In this document: piece after piece, positions 33,866 to 42,076 of the stretch
Layout of the letters: each line of letters begins with the position of its first letter
Position numbering within the stretch: the first letter of the stretch is position 1
From: an uncultured Coriobacteriaceae bacterium
Lineage (GTDB): Bacteria; Actinomycetota; Coriobacteriia; Coriobacteriales; Atopobiaceae
NCBI GenBank assembly: GCA_902778135.1
Contig: CACYWP010000008.1
Span: forward strand, 1-64,000
Length of the DNA: 64,000 bases
Reading direction: 5' to 3'
Notes under the pieces: model-generated
Told to the model about the DNA's origin: nothing
Database searches by the model: none
Seen by the model: the letters and a program-made list of their open reading frames with translations, nothing else
Translations under genes and position numbers: made by a program

Positions 33866-34417
33866 GTGTCGTTTGTCTCCACCCTCAACGAGTACTGCCT
33901 CCTACTCTGCTGTTCGAGCAAGGATCTCGCTGAGCGAAGCGGCATCTCACCGTCTACTCTCAGCAGATATCGCAGCGGGCGCCGCACCCCGTCCTATGAT
34001 GGCGAGAGCGTGCGCAAGCTGGCGAACGGCATCGTGTCCATCGCGAGTGAGCGCGGCATCGATCAGATTGGCTCGGAGGAGGAGGTCATGGCCGAGCTGA
34101 TGGCCGACCTCAACCACAGCTCCACGAGCTTCTCCCGTCGACTCGACGCTTTGATGCGTACCCTGCAGATTTCCAATGTCGAGATGGCCCGCCAGGTTGC
34201 GGTGGACCCCTCGTACCTATCACGCATTCGCAATGGGCGCCGTTCGCCCGCCGACCCGCAGGGTCTGGCGTACCGTTGCGCGGAATATATCGTCAGCCAC
34301 CGCCAGGACCGCGAGCTGTTGCGCGATACGCTGCAGGTCGTGGGAGATGATGAGAACCATGTTCGCAGCGAGGCTGAGCTGGAGGAACTGATAGCACGTT
34401 GGCTGCTGGAACGCTAG
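33866..34417 (+). CDS. transcriptional regulator with two helix-turn-helix domains
   Basis: A 183-residue protein with two XRE/Cro-like HTH units: the first ends in STLSRYRSGRRTP and the second in SYLSRIRNGRRSP, an obvious internal duplication about 80 residues apart. I prefer GTG 33866, with AGAGGA upstream, over ATG 33779, which adds a stretch without family character. It has no effector domain that I can see, so it may bind one extended or two separate operators. An inverted repeat TGCCAA (33728-33733) / TTGGCA (33736-33741) in the divergent promoter region is a possible own site. Confidence 0.8.
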   Translation: MSFVSTLNEYCLLLCCSSKDLAERSGISPSTLSRYRSGRRTPSYDGESVRKLANGIVSIASERGIDQIGSEEEVMAELMADLNHSSTSFSRRLDALMRTLQISNVEMARQVAVDPSYLSRIRNGRRSPADPQGLAYRCAEYIVSHRQDRELLRDTLQVVGDDENHVRSEAELEELIARWLLER

Positions 34418-34450
34418 CAGCCACGTATCGATAGCATCACGGGACGATTC

Positions 34451-34480
34451 AGCCCCCGGTAGGCGATGCCACCGGGGGCT
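34451..34480. terminator. hairpin between the convergent regulator and esterase genes
   Basis: Perfect 10-bp arms AGCCCCCGGT (34451-34460) and ACCGGGGGCT (34471-34480). Confidence 0.8.
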
Positions 34481-34511
34481 GCTTCATGCCGTGGGGACCG
34501 CGTGTGGGCGC

Positions 34512-35534
34512 CTAGTCGGTGCAGACGGCCTCCACCATACGGTCGATTGCCCATTTCGCCTCTGGTATCGGGAACAATGGGTAGACGTGATTGAGGCCAC
34601 GGCCGATGTAGAGCTCGGCATGGACGCCGGTTGCGTTGACGCGGTCGTAGAACAGGCGCGCATCGGGGTAGAAGATCTCGCGAGTACCCACGAATACGAT
34701 GACGTTGCGCAGGTTGCGCACCTCGCCGTTGACGGGGCTGACGCGCCAGTCGTTGGGATCGAGGTCCTTCGCCCAGGTCAGGCCCAGCTTCTGGAGTCCC
34801 TGGACCCCCAGCATCGGGTCGGCGAACTCGTACGCGAGGATGTCGGGGTTGCGCAGGGTCACGTCGACCCACGGGGAGATGAGAATGAGGTGGGCGGGCT
34901 GCTCGAGCTCGCGTTCGGGCAGCATCTCGCAGAAGCTGGCCGCGATGCCTCCGCCGCAGGAGTCCCCCATGATGGTGACGTTGGCCGTACCGTACTTCTC
35001 GATGGCCCTGCGATAGACCTTCTCGAGGAACTCGAGGGCCTCCAGCGCCCCGTGGACGGGTGTCAGGGGGTAGAGCGGCATGATGACCTCGGCGCGCGTG
35101 CGCTGGGCGATGGTTTCGGCGAGCTTCCAGTGGTCGGCCGTCGGCTGGTTGAGGAAGCAGCCACCGTGCAGGAAGATGACCGCGCGGTCGTTGATGGGGC
35201 GACGGTTGAGGAAGAAGATCTGGTAGCCGTCGAGCATCTCCTCTGCCGTGGACACCTTGAGGGTCACCGAGGTGGGGATGGTGTAGCGGCGGTCGTTGGT
35301 GTCGGCCCGCTCCAGGATGGTGTTGTCCAGGAGGACCATGTCCTTCAGGAGCTTCTTCCCGCCGGTTGCCCGCAGGTAGATCTCGGTGGCCGTGCCCATG
35401 TTGGACCGGCGGAAGAAGGCGTGCGAGACAAGCGTGTAGGCTGCGGAGGTGATGGCCGGCACTCCGGCAATCGCACCGATGACCTTGACGATCTTGGGGG
35501 CCTTGCGGATTGCTGTTAAGCTGATGAGTGCCAT
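34512..35534 (-). CDS. alpha/beta hydrolase, hormone-sensitive-lipase family
   Basis: A 340-residue esterase/lipase. The oxyanion-hole motif HGG is at 123-125 (FLHGGCFLNQ), the nucleophile Ser192 is in GDSCGG and the catalytic His is in GLNHVYPLFP; an Asp follows LVFVGTREIFYPD. The N-terminal 45 residues are hydrophobic and contain a likely membrane-associated helix (VIGAIAGVPAITSAAYTLV) but no cleavage site. Members hydrolyse short-chain esters. The start 35534 follows GAGAGGGCACC. Confidence 0.9.
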   Translation of the reverse strand: MALISLTAIRKAPKIVKVIGAIAGVPAITSAAYTLVSHAFFRRSNMGTATEIYLRATGGKKLLKDMVLLDNTILERADTNDRRYTIPTSVTLKVSTAEEMLDGYQIFFLNRRPINDRAVIFLHGGCFLNQPTADHWKLAETIAQRTRAEVIMPLYPLTPVHGALEALEFLEKVYRRAIEKYGTANVTIMGDSCGGGIAASFCEMLPERELEQPAHLILISPWVDVTLRNPDILAYEFADPMLGVQGLQKLGLTWAKDLDPNDWRVSPVNGEVRNLRNVIVFVGTREIFYPDARLFYDRVNATGVHAELYIGRGLNHVYPLFPIPEAKWAIDRMVEAVCTD

Positions 35535-35965
35535 GGTGCCCTCTCTCACGAACCGAATGGTTGGTTGTTGAACCTAGGGTAGCAGTAAGAGCGGCTGGCG
35601 GGAGGACGCGGTGGGGGAATGGTGCAGGTGATGCGAGGTTTCATTCTGTATCAAATCGCATAGGTTGTGCATGTTTTTCGAACGATGCCCTAGCATGGCT
35701 ATGCACCTCAGAGAGGGGATGCGCGGAAACGATACGCGTCGAGACCCATTAGATACCTAGTAATACAGGCATTATGAGAAAACGTTCATAGCTTGTTATT
35801 CATTTTGCAGTCAGTCTTGGGATGCATAACCATCGATATACATCGACATAGCATTTAGAATATTGGCATAAATTGCGAAAAAATCTCACTTCTTGCGCAA
35901 CTCATGCTAGGATGCAAGGGAAAGGGTCGCGCCGAAAGGCGCCTCGATGTCCAAGGAGGACCTGC
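35535..35965 (+). promoter_or_regulatory. long AT-rich promoter region before the B3/B4 gene
   Basis: About 430 bp without a convincing gene; 35640-35920 is clearly more AT-rich than the rest of the window. It contains imperfect repeats (CATCGATATACATCGACATAGCAT, reported here only as position 35829-35852) and an extended -10 sequence TGCTAGGAT near 35905-35913. The length and base composition suggest a heavily regulated or acquired promoter. Confidence 0.4.
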
Positions 35966-36685
35966 ATGAAGTTCGTCTGCGAGGATTCGTTCTGGGAGCT
36001 GTTCCCCCAGGCGTCCATCGGCGTCATCGTCGCCGACCACATCCTGCCCACCGACCAGGTGAGCGACGAGAACACGGCAAAGGCCGCCAAGCTGCTGGAC
36101 CGCGCCAACGTCCTCGCCCAGAAGTGGGTGCCCGACACCACGATCTCCAAGAACGAGGTGCCGGCGGTGTGGCGTGAGGCCTATCGCAAGTTCAAGACCA
36201 AGAAGGGCGTGCGCAGCTCGGTGGAGAACCTGCTCAAGCGCGTGCTGAAGGACAACCCGGTGGGTCACATCAACCCGTCGGTGGACATCTCCAACGCCAT
36301 CTCCCTGAAGTACGCCATTCCCATGGGCGCCGAGAACGTCGATGCCTTCGAGGGCACCTTCCGCCTCAAGGTGACCGACGGCGGTGACTACTTCCTGCCC
36401 ATCGGCTCCGACGAGAACGATCCGACGCTGCCTGGAGAGCTTTGCTATGTCGACGATGCCGGTGCCGTGTGCCGCTGCTGGAACTGGCGTGACGGCCAGC
36501 GCACCGAGGTGACCGACGACACCCCCCACTGCGTCTTCATCATGGAGAACATCCAGCCCGAGCGCCTCGACGACCTGCGTGCCGCCGTGGACGAGCTGGC
36601 TGGCCAGCTCGAGGACATCTTGGGTGCGACGGTCACCCACAAGGAGGTCCTGACGCGCGAGCAGCCCGAGATGGAGCTCTGCTAG
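35966..36685 (+). CDS. B3/B4 domain-containing protein
   Basis: A 239-residue protein starting at ATG 35966 behind AGGAGGACCTGC. It matches stand-alone B3/B4 proteins, which resemble the editing domain of the phenylalanyl-tRNA synthetase beta chain: the segment NPVGHINPSVDISNAISLKYAIPMG and the later TPHCVFIMENIQPE are typical. It may check or deacylate a mischarged tRNA or bind an amino acid; the role of the stand-alone form is not settled. It precedes the OYE-type reductase by 112 bp with a hairpin between them. Confidence 0.88.
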   Translation: MKFVCEDSFWELFPQASIGVIVADHILPTDQVSDENTAKAAKLLDRANVLAQKWVPDTTISKNEVPAVWREAYRKFKTKKGVRSSVENLLKRVLKDNPVGHINPSVDISNAISLKYAIPMGAENVDAFEGTFRLKVTDGGDYFLPIGSDENDPTLPGELCYVDDAGAVCRCWNWRDGQRTEVTDDTPHCVFIMENIQPERLDDLRAAVDELAGQLEDILGATVTHKEVLTREQPEMELC

Positions 36686-36723
36686 GCAAGCGCCGACCCC
36701 TTCGCATGCCCTGCCGAATCCCT

Positions 36724-36778
36724 GCCTGCGACCATTGCCCGCACCCCCATGATGAGGGTGTCTGCAGTGGTCGCAGGC
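36724..36778 (+). terminator. nested hairpin between the B3/B4 and reductase genes
   Basis: Arms GCCTGCGACCA (36724-36734) and TGGTCGCAGGC (36768-36778), with an inner CACCC/GGGTG stem (36742-36746 with 36756-36760). No T run follows and the ribosome site of the next gene begins just after, so it may attenuate read-through or sit in the reductase leader. Confidence 0.6.
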
Positions 36779-36797
36779 ATGTGGAGAGGAGATGCGC

Positions 36798-38762
36798 ATG
36801 TTTGAGAAGCTCTTCGAGCCGGTCACCATCAACAAGATGGTCGTGCCCAACCGACTGGTGTTCGAACCCATGGGCAACTACTACGCGGAGCTGGACGGCA
36901 AGGCCAGCAAGCGCGATGCGGACTTCTACGCGGCGCGTGGTGCGGGAGGATGTGGCCTGGTCATCACCGAGATCTGCTCGGTCAACCGCGAGACGGGACT
37001 GGGCGACGCTCGCAACCTCCTCATCGACAATGACGAGGCGATTCCCAGCTTTGCCGAGATGGCCCAGGCCGTGCAGGCGACGGGAGCCAAGTTTGCGGTG
37101 GAGATCTACCATCCGGGTTGCCAGGGCGTCCCACCGCTGACGAAGGATGGCGTGCTGGTCAGCCCTTCCGGCCAGGAGTCGAAGCTGCTCCACGCCCCGA
37201 CGCGCGCCCTCTCGCACGACGAGGTCCTGGGCATCATCGATGACTTCGTGCAGGGTGGCATCCGCGTCTGGAAGAGCGGTGCAGACGCCGTCGAGCTGCA
37301 TTGTGCCCACGGCTACCTGCTCTGCCAGTTCCTGAGTCCCTACACCAACCACCGCGACGACGAGTTTGGCGGCAGCCTCGAGAACCGTGCCGAGATCGTG
37401 CGGCGCATCATCGAGGGCATTCGCGAGGGCACCAGCCCCGACTTCCCGATCCTGGTGCGCCTTACCGCCGACGAGTATCTGCGCTGCATTGGCATCGAGG
37501 ACGGCATCACCCTGGACATGGCCGTCGAGTTCTGCAAGTTGTTCGAGCGGTGGGGTGCCGATGCCATCGACGTCTCCGCGGGCAACTACGAGACCATGAA
37601 CTGGGCCTGGGAGCCGGTGGGATTCGACGAGGGCTGGAAGTCCGTCAACGGCAAGACCATCGCCGCCGCGGTGGACATCCCCGTCATCGCCTGTTCGGTG
37701 GTGCGTCATCCCGAGACCGCCATGGACCTGTTGGATGGTGGCGTGGCGATGGTCGGGTCCGCGCGCCAGTTCTTCGCCGACCCCGATTGGGGCAACAAGG
37801 TCCGCTGCGGCAAGGAGGGCGAGATCCGGCCATGCATCAGCTGCATGCGTTGCATCGAGAGCCTGATGGCAGCCCACGAGGATCCGTATAGCCCGATGGT
37901 GTGCTCGGTCAACCCCGAGGCGGGACGCGAGTGCGACCTGGCACCGCTCGAGAGGGACGGTGACGGCCGCAAGGTCGTCGTGGTGGGCTCCGGCCCCGCT
38001 GGTCTCGAGGCCGCCCGCGTGCTCGGGTTGCGTGGCTTCGAGGTCGTCGTGCTGGAGAAGGCGGACGAGGTCGGCGGCCAGTTGGTATTCGCGGCAAGAC
38101 CGCCCAAGAAGTGGCGCCTCGACTGGCTGATCCGCTACTACGAGGCAGTGCTCGCCGAGCTGCCGGTCACCATACGCACGGGTGTCGAGGCGACGCGCGA
38201 GGTCGTCGAGGCCGAGGCTCCCGTGGCGGTCATCTGGGCCGCGGGCTCGCAGCCGGTGAAGCCCGGCTCCATCCCCGGGCTCGACGACGCCCTCGTGCTC
38301 ACCCCGCCCGAGGCCATCATGGCCGATCCGCCGCTCACGGGCGAGAAGGTCGTCGTGGTCGGGTCCGGCATGACGGGCATCGAGGTGGCCGAGATGCTCT
38401 CCTCCGCGCAGGACTGTCATGTCGACCTGTATGAGATGGTCGACGAGATCGGTCCGGGCATCTTCTTCCAGAACATGATCGACATCATGGGTCGCCTGGG
38501 GGCCACCGACACCACGCTGAACCCCGGGCATAAGCTGCTGTGCGTGGAGGGTGACACGGCCACCTTCGAGAAGAAGGATGGCGAGCGGGTGCAGGTCGAG
38601 TTCGACCATCTGGTGCTCTCGCTGGGCATGAGGCCGACGGCGGTTCCGGATTGGACCTCAGAGCTGGGAATTCCGGTCATAGGGGCGGGCGACTCCACGG
38701 CTGTCGGCCGCATCCAGGAGGCCGTGACGGGCGGCTACGACGCGGCGAGGTCCATCGCATAG
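36798..38762 (+). CDS. Old Yellow Enzyme-type NADH:flavin oxidoreductase with Fe-S and FAD domains
   Basis: A 654-residue enzyme built like 2,4-dienoyl-CoA reductase. An N-terminal FMN-binding TIM barrel starts MFEKLFEPVTINKM and includes ELHCAHGYLLCQFLSP and FGGSLENR. Cysteines 346, 349, 352 and 369 (CISCMRC...MVC) should hold a 4Fe-4S cluster. A C-terminal FAD/NAD(P) region has VVVGSGPAGLEAARVLG and VVVGSGMTGIEVAEML. The family reduces enoyl-CoA, bile-acid, flavonoid or other unsaturated substrates in anaerobes. The second ATG (36798) is favoured because GGAGAGGAG is too close to the first (36792). Confidence 0.93.
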   Translation: MFEKLFEPVTINKMVVPNRLVFEPMGNYYAELDGKASKRDADFYAARGAGGCGLVITEICSVNRETGLGDARNLLIDNDEAIPSFAEMAQAVQATGAKFAVEIYHPGCQGVPPLTKDGVLVSPSGQESKLLHAPTRALSHDEVLGIIDDFVQGGIRVWKSGADAVELHCAHGYLLCQFLSPYTNHRDDEFGGSLENRAEIVRRIIEGIREGTSPDFPILVRLTADEYLRCIGIEDGITLDMAVEFCKLFERWGADAIDVSAGNYETMNWAWEPVGFDEGWKSVNGKTIAAAVDIPVIACSVVRHPETAMDLLDGGVAMVGSARQFFADPDWGNKVRCGKEGEIRPCISCMRCIESLMAAHEDPYSPMVCSVNPEAGRECDLAPLERDGDGRKVVVVGSGPAGLEAARVLGLRGFEVVVLEKADEVGGQLVFAARPPKKWRLDWLIRYYEAVLAELPVTIRTGVEATREVVEAEAPVAVIWAAGSQPVKPGSIPGLDDALVLTPPEAIMADPPLTGEKVVVVGSGMTGIEVAEMLSSAQDCHVDLYEMVDEIGPGIFFQNMIDIMGRLGATDTTLNPGHKLLCVEGDTATFEKKDGERVQVEFDHLVLSLGMRPTAVPDWTSELGIPVIGAGDSTAVGRIQEAVTGGYDAARSIA

Positions 38763-38821
38763 CCATCCGTTGTCCGGTAGGCGCGCTGCAAACGGGGGAG
38801 GTCGATCCATCGGCTTCCCCC

Positions 38822-39229
38822 GTTGTCTGCGTTTCTGGTGGGTGCGGAATTCAGCCTGCGCAGAACACGACGTAGTTTGCGTAGGTAAAAACGCCGACAA
38901 CAGAAACTGGCGCTCAGCAGTTATCCAAAGCGCAGACAACGAGGCTTGTGGGCTACCGAAGCCGAAAACAAGCGCAGACAACGCAAATGGGTGCGGTTGC
39001 GGGGTAGCGCTGGAGACACCGGATCTGTCTTTGCCACGAGGGAGGGGCCTGCGTGCAGGTCCCTTCGCGTTGTCTGCGTTCCTGACGGGCTTCAGCGGCT
39101 CCAATGGGGCGTTGTCTGCGTTTTTAGAACGCCGGCTGGAGCCGCACATGTTGTTTGCGCTTTCAGCTGCGCAGAAAGCGTCGTTGTCTGCGCAGAAGAG
39201 AATGGTTGGGTTTCCGAAACGCAGACAAC
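38822..39229. repeat. cluster of about ten GTTGTCTGCG motifs in both orientations
   Basis: Exact plus-strand copies of GTTGTCTGCG lie at 38822-38831, 39069-39078, 39111-39120 and 39183-39192; exact inverse copies (CGCAGACAAC) at 38931-38940, 38973-38982 and 39220-39229. One- or two-mismatch copies lie at 38872-38881, 38892-38901 (inverse) and 39150-39159. Most neighbours are 33-50 bp apart, and hairpins lie between several of them (for example 39095-39103 with 39137-39145 around one copy). The last pair forms a hairpin (39183-39192 with 39220-39229). Frames are open on both strands here, but the encoded peptides are only repeats of SADN/ALSAF type, so I treat 38763-39301 as non-coding. Confidence 0.9.
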
Positions 39230-39301
39230 ACAGGCGGTAACGGCCTTGCGGGCGGCAGGGTGGAATGACCTGCCGCCCGCAAGGCGTGGGTGGATGCGCC
39301 T

Positions 39302-40711
39302 CTACGCCAGGGGCAGGCCTCCGGCAGCCTGCACGCCTGGCACGGCGGGGATTGACGCGAAGCCCTGCTCCAGCTCCTCGTCGGTGGGAACGTGGTCGAC
39401 CATCGTGCCGTTGTTGAACGCCTCGTAGGCAGTCATGTCGAAGTAGCCGGTGCCCGTCAGGCCAAACAGGATGACCTTCTCCTCGCCGGTCTCCTTGCAG
39501 CGCAGGGCCTCGTCGATGGCCACGCGGATGGCATGCGCGCTCTCGGGTGCGGGCAGGATGGTCTCCAGCTTGGCGAACTGCTCGGCTGCGGCGAAGACGT
39601 CGGTCTGGGCGACGGCGACGGCCTCCAGGTAGCCATCGTGCTTGAGCTGCGAGATGATGGGGCTCATGCCGTGGTAGCGCAGGCCTCCGGCGTGGTCGGG
39701 ACTGGGGATGAAGCCGTTGCCCAGCGTGTACATCTTGACCAACGGGCAGGTCTGGCCCGTGTCGGCAAAGTCGTAGGCGAAGCGGCCGCGGGTGAGCGAG
39801 GGGCAGCTCTTCGGCTCGACGGCGACGAAGCGCGTGTCGGGGTGCGCGCCCGTGAGCTTGTCGCGCATGAAGGGCGCGATGAGACCGCCCAGGTTGGAGC
39901 CGCCCCCTGCGCAGCCGATGACGATGTCGGGGTATTCACCCAGCTCGGCGAGGGCCTCGTAGCTCTCCAGGCCGATGATCGATTGGTGCAGGAGCACCTG
40001 GTTGAGCACCGACCCCAGCTGGTAGCGACCGCGGTTCTCGGGCACATGCAGCGCACGCTCGACGGCCTCGGAGATGGCGGTGCCCAGGCTGCCGGAGCGG
40101 TTGGCCTCGTCGGCATACATCTTTCGCCCGATCTCGGTCTCCTGGCTGGGGGAGGGGGTGACGTTCGCCCCGAAGGTCTGCATCACCGAGCGACGGAAGG
40201 GCTTCTGCTCGTAGCTGGCGCGCACCATGAACACGTCGCAGTCCAGGCCGAAGCGGGCGGCGGCCTCCGAGAGGGCGGTGCCCCACTGGCCTGCGCCAGT
40301 CTCGGTGGTGATGGTGGAGAGGCCCTGCTCATGGGCATAGTAGGCCTGCGCCAGGGCCGAGTTGAGCTTGTGCGAGCCGCTGGTGTTGTTGCCCTCGAAC
40401 TTGTAGTAGATCTTCGCGGGCGTGCCCAGGGCCTGCTCGAGGCTGTAGGCGCGGCAGAGGGGGCTGGGCCGGTAGATCTTGTACATCTCGCGGATGCCCT
40501 CGGGAATGTCGATGTAGGCGGTCTCGTCATCGAGCTCCTGGCGCACCAGCTCGTCGGCGAAGACCGGCGCGATGTGGGCGAACTCGGCCACGACGCCGTT
40601 GGGCAGGCGCATGGGCTCGGGCTTGTTGGGCATGTCGGCCCGCAGGTTGTAGTACTGGGTGGGGATCTGGTCCTCGGACAGGTAGATGCGATACGGGTCC
40701 TTGCTGGCCAT
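39302..40711 (-). CDS. trpB: TrpB2-type tryptophan synthase beta chain
   Basis: A 469-residue PLP enzyme that condenses indole with serine to make tryptophan. Lys115 in SGSHKLNSAL binds PLP; TETGAGQWGTAL, GCAGGGSNLGG and the C-terminal LTGTGYFD are intact. The extended N-terminus and length put it in the TrpB2 group rather than the classical TrpB that pairs with TrpA. No trpA or other trp gene is in the window, so it may salvage indole. The leader is a T-box with a Trp specifier. ATG 40711 begins MASKDPYRIYLSEDQIP after GGAAAGGAGGCCACG. Confidence 0.94.
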   Translation of the reverse strand: MASKDPYRIYLSEDQIPTQYYNLRADMPNKPEPMRLPNGVVAEFAHIAPVFADELVRQELDDETAYIDIPEGIREMYKIYRPSPLCRAYSLEQALGTPAKIYYKFEGNNTSGSHKLNSALAQAYYAHEQGLSTITTETGAGQWGTALSEAAARFGLDCDVFMVRASYEQKPFRRSVMQTFGANVTPSPSQETEIGRKMYADEANRSGSLGTAISEAVERALHVPENRGRYQLGSVLNQVLLHQSIIGLESYEALAELGEYPDIVIGCAGGGSNLGGLIAPFMRDKLTGAHPDTRFVAVEPKSCPSLTRGRFAYDFADTGQTCPLVKMYTLGNGFIPSPDHAGGLRYHGMSPIISQLKHDGYLEAVAVAQTDVFAAAEQFAKLETILPAPESAHAIRVAIDEALRCKETGEEKVILFGLTGTGYFDMTAYEAFNNGTMVDHVPTDEELEQGFASIPAVPGVQAAGGLPLA

Positions 40712-40754
40712 CGTGGCCTCCTTTCCGCGCGGGTCGCGCATTGAGGACGGCCAT

Positions 40755-41010
40755 GAAAAAACGCCCGTCCTCGACCTATGGGTCTCGAGGACAAGCGCGA
40801 TGAAAGACGCCTGCGGTGCCACCTCGATTAGCGGACGCAAGGCCCGCTCTCTCTGTGGGAGCCATCACTCCCTGCCCGATGACGGCGGGCTGCCGTCGCG
40901 ACTTCCACGCACTGGTGCCAGTGGCTTCTTCGCGCCCTCAGCGGGTCCATTATGCCTGCCAGCTACCGCTCGGATCTCAGCTGCCCGTGCTCTCTGTAGG
41001 CGCCTCTGCA
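40755..41010 (-). promoter_or_regulatory. tRNA-Trp T-box riboswitch controlling trpB
   Basis: On the minus strand the leader has, in order, the ACAGAGAGC motif of stem I (40997-40989), the specifier codon TGG followed by A (complement of 40949-40947), a closing arm of stem I, the T-box sequence GGTGGCACCGC (complement of 40824-40814) and a terminator with GTCCTCGA/TCGAGGAC arms (40792-40785 with 40774-40767) ending in six T residues (complement of 40760-40755). The base after UGG in the T-box is C, which matches the G discriminator of tRNA-Trp. Uncharged tRNA-Trp should favour the antiterminator and switch on trpB. Confidence 0.9.
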
Positions 41011-41079
41011 GGTTTTACTTCCGCTTCCTAGGTTTGGTGGTGCTATGCGATTGGTTGGCAGTATACGGGGAGTTTCAAA

Positions 41080-41093
41080 ACGTATCGATACGT
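41080..41093. promoter_or_regulatory. perfect 14-bp palindrome in the trpB promoter region
   Basis: ACGTATCGATACGT is self-complementary and lies about 70 bp upstream of the T-box start, close to a TATACT box (minus strand, near 41066-41061). It could be an operator adding a second layer of control to trpB. Confidence 0.5.
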
Positions 41094-41152
41094 ATTAACG
41101 GTGTTGTAACGAACCACCCGTCGCAGGACCTGCCCCCTGGCACACCGCCAGC

Positions 41153-41977
41153 CTATGCCCCATGGCGCTTGAGCTGCCCGAGCAGCCGCTTGGTCATCTC
41201 GTCGAAGCCCGACCCGGTGATGACGCCCGAGACGATGCCGCCCACCACGGGAATGGCCTTGCCGGCGACCTGGCCCGTCAGCCGGCGCGCCATGCGACGG
41301 GTCAGCTCCTCCGAGATCTGATTGACCTCGGTTTGCATGCTGCGTGCCGCGAGCGCGGTGCGCAGTCGCGAGTCATCGGCACCGCTTGCCCGCAGTCGTG
41401 CGAGGCGGGCGAGGGTATCGTCGGCCCGCGGGACTCCCACCATCACGCCCAGCATGATCACGAGTGCCGACGCCGTGGCCACGTCCGTCTGACTGGCGTC
41501 AACGTGCACCAGGTCGCGCCAGCCGTACAGGTAGGTGAGCTTCTGCGTGGCACGGATGAGGTAGCCGTAGAACTGCACGAGGTCGGCGGGAATGCTGACC
41601 GCGCCTGCGACTCCGCCGGGGATGCCGGCAGCAAATGAGAGCGCGGTGGTACGACGCCCATCCTTGCCCAGCGATCTCTTGGCGATTTTCTCGATCTCTC
41701 GCGGGGAGAGCCCGGCACGTGCGGGCGTGGTGTCGATGGCGGCCTGCACGAGGCGGGAGTGCTTGCGGCCAATCACTTCGGCGAGGTAGCCCGCACGACT
41801 CACGCCAGTGCCCGGCAGACGGATGGCTTGCGCCAGCACGTCGTCAAAGGTGGGAAGCTTCTCCTGAAACTCGCGGTAGGTGTCGCGGTAGGCGTCGCCG
41901 GCACCGTCGAGGGCCTCCTTGGTTGCATCGATGACCTGGGAAAACAGGTCATCCTGCCGCTGCCCGTTGGCATCCAT
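41153..41977 (-). CDS. EcsC family protein
   Basis: A 274-residue protein with the EcsC-like core: TPARAGLSPREIEKIAKRSLGKDGRR followed by glycine/alanine-rich helices (FAAGIPGGVAGAVSIPADLVQFYGYLI) and LTGQVAGKAIPVVGGIVSGVITGS. EcsC family proteins are membrane-associated and of unknown mechanism; in Bacillus ecsC accompanies the EcsAB exporter, but no EcsAB genes are here. It ends 60 bp before the trpB promoter. Confidence 0.9.
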   Translation of the reverse strand: MDANGQRQDDLFSQVIDATKEALDGAGDAYRDTYREFQEKLPTFDDVLAQAIRLPGTGVSRAGYLAEVIGRKHSRLVQAAIDTTPARAGLSPREIEKIAKRSLGKDGRRTTALSFAAGIPGGVAGAVSIPADLVQFYGYLIRATQKLTYLYGWRDLVHVDASQTDVATASALVIMLGVMVGVPRADDTLARLARLRASGADDSRLRTALAARSMQTEVNQISEELTRRMARRLTGQVAGKAIPVVGGIVSGVITGSGFDEMTKRLLGQLKRHGA

Positions 41978-42076
41978 CTGCCGCCTCCTCCATACGGCTC
42001 ACGACAGCGGGCGACGTCCCGATGCCCGCCTGGTGCGTCCATTGTAGCGACGGATGCGCGCGGAGGGGTTCCTCCA

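Noticed and set aside
38921..38930. DnaA box / replication origin
   Set aside because: TTATCCAAA is a single near-match to a DnaA box; no box cluster, AT-rich unwinding element or dnaA gene is present.
38822..39229. CRISPR array
   Set aside because: The repeated unit is only 10 bp, occurs in both orientations, has irregular spacing, and no cas genes are nearby.
38770..39240. Protein-coding gene across the repeat cluster
   Set aside because: Frames are open on both strands because of GC content, the peptides merely echo the DNA repeats, and there is no ribosome site or family resemblance.
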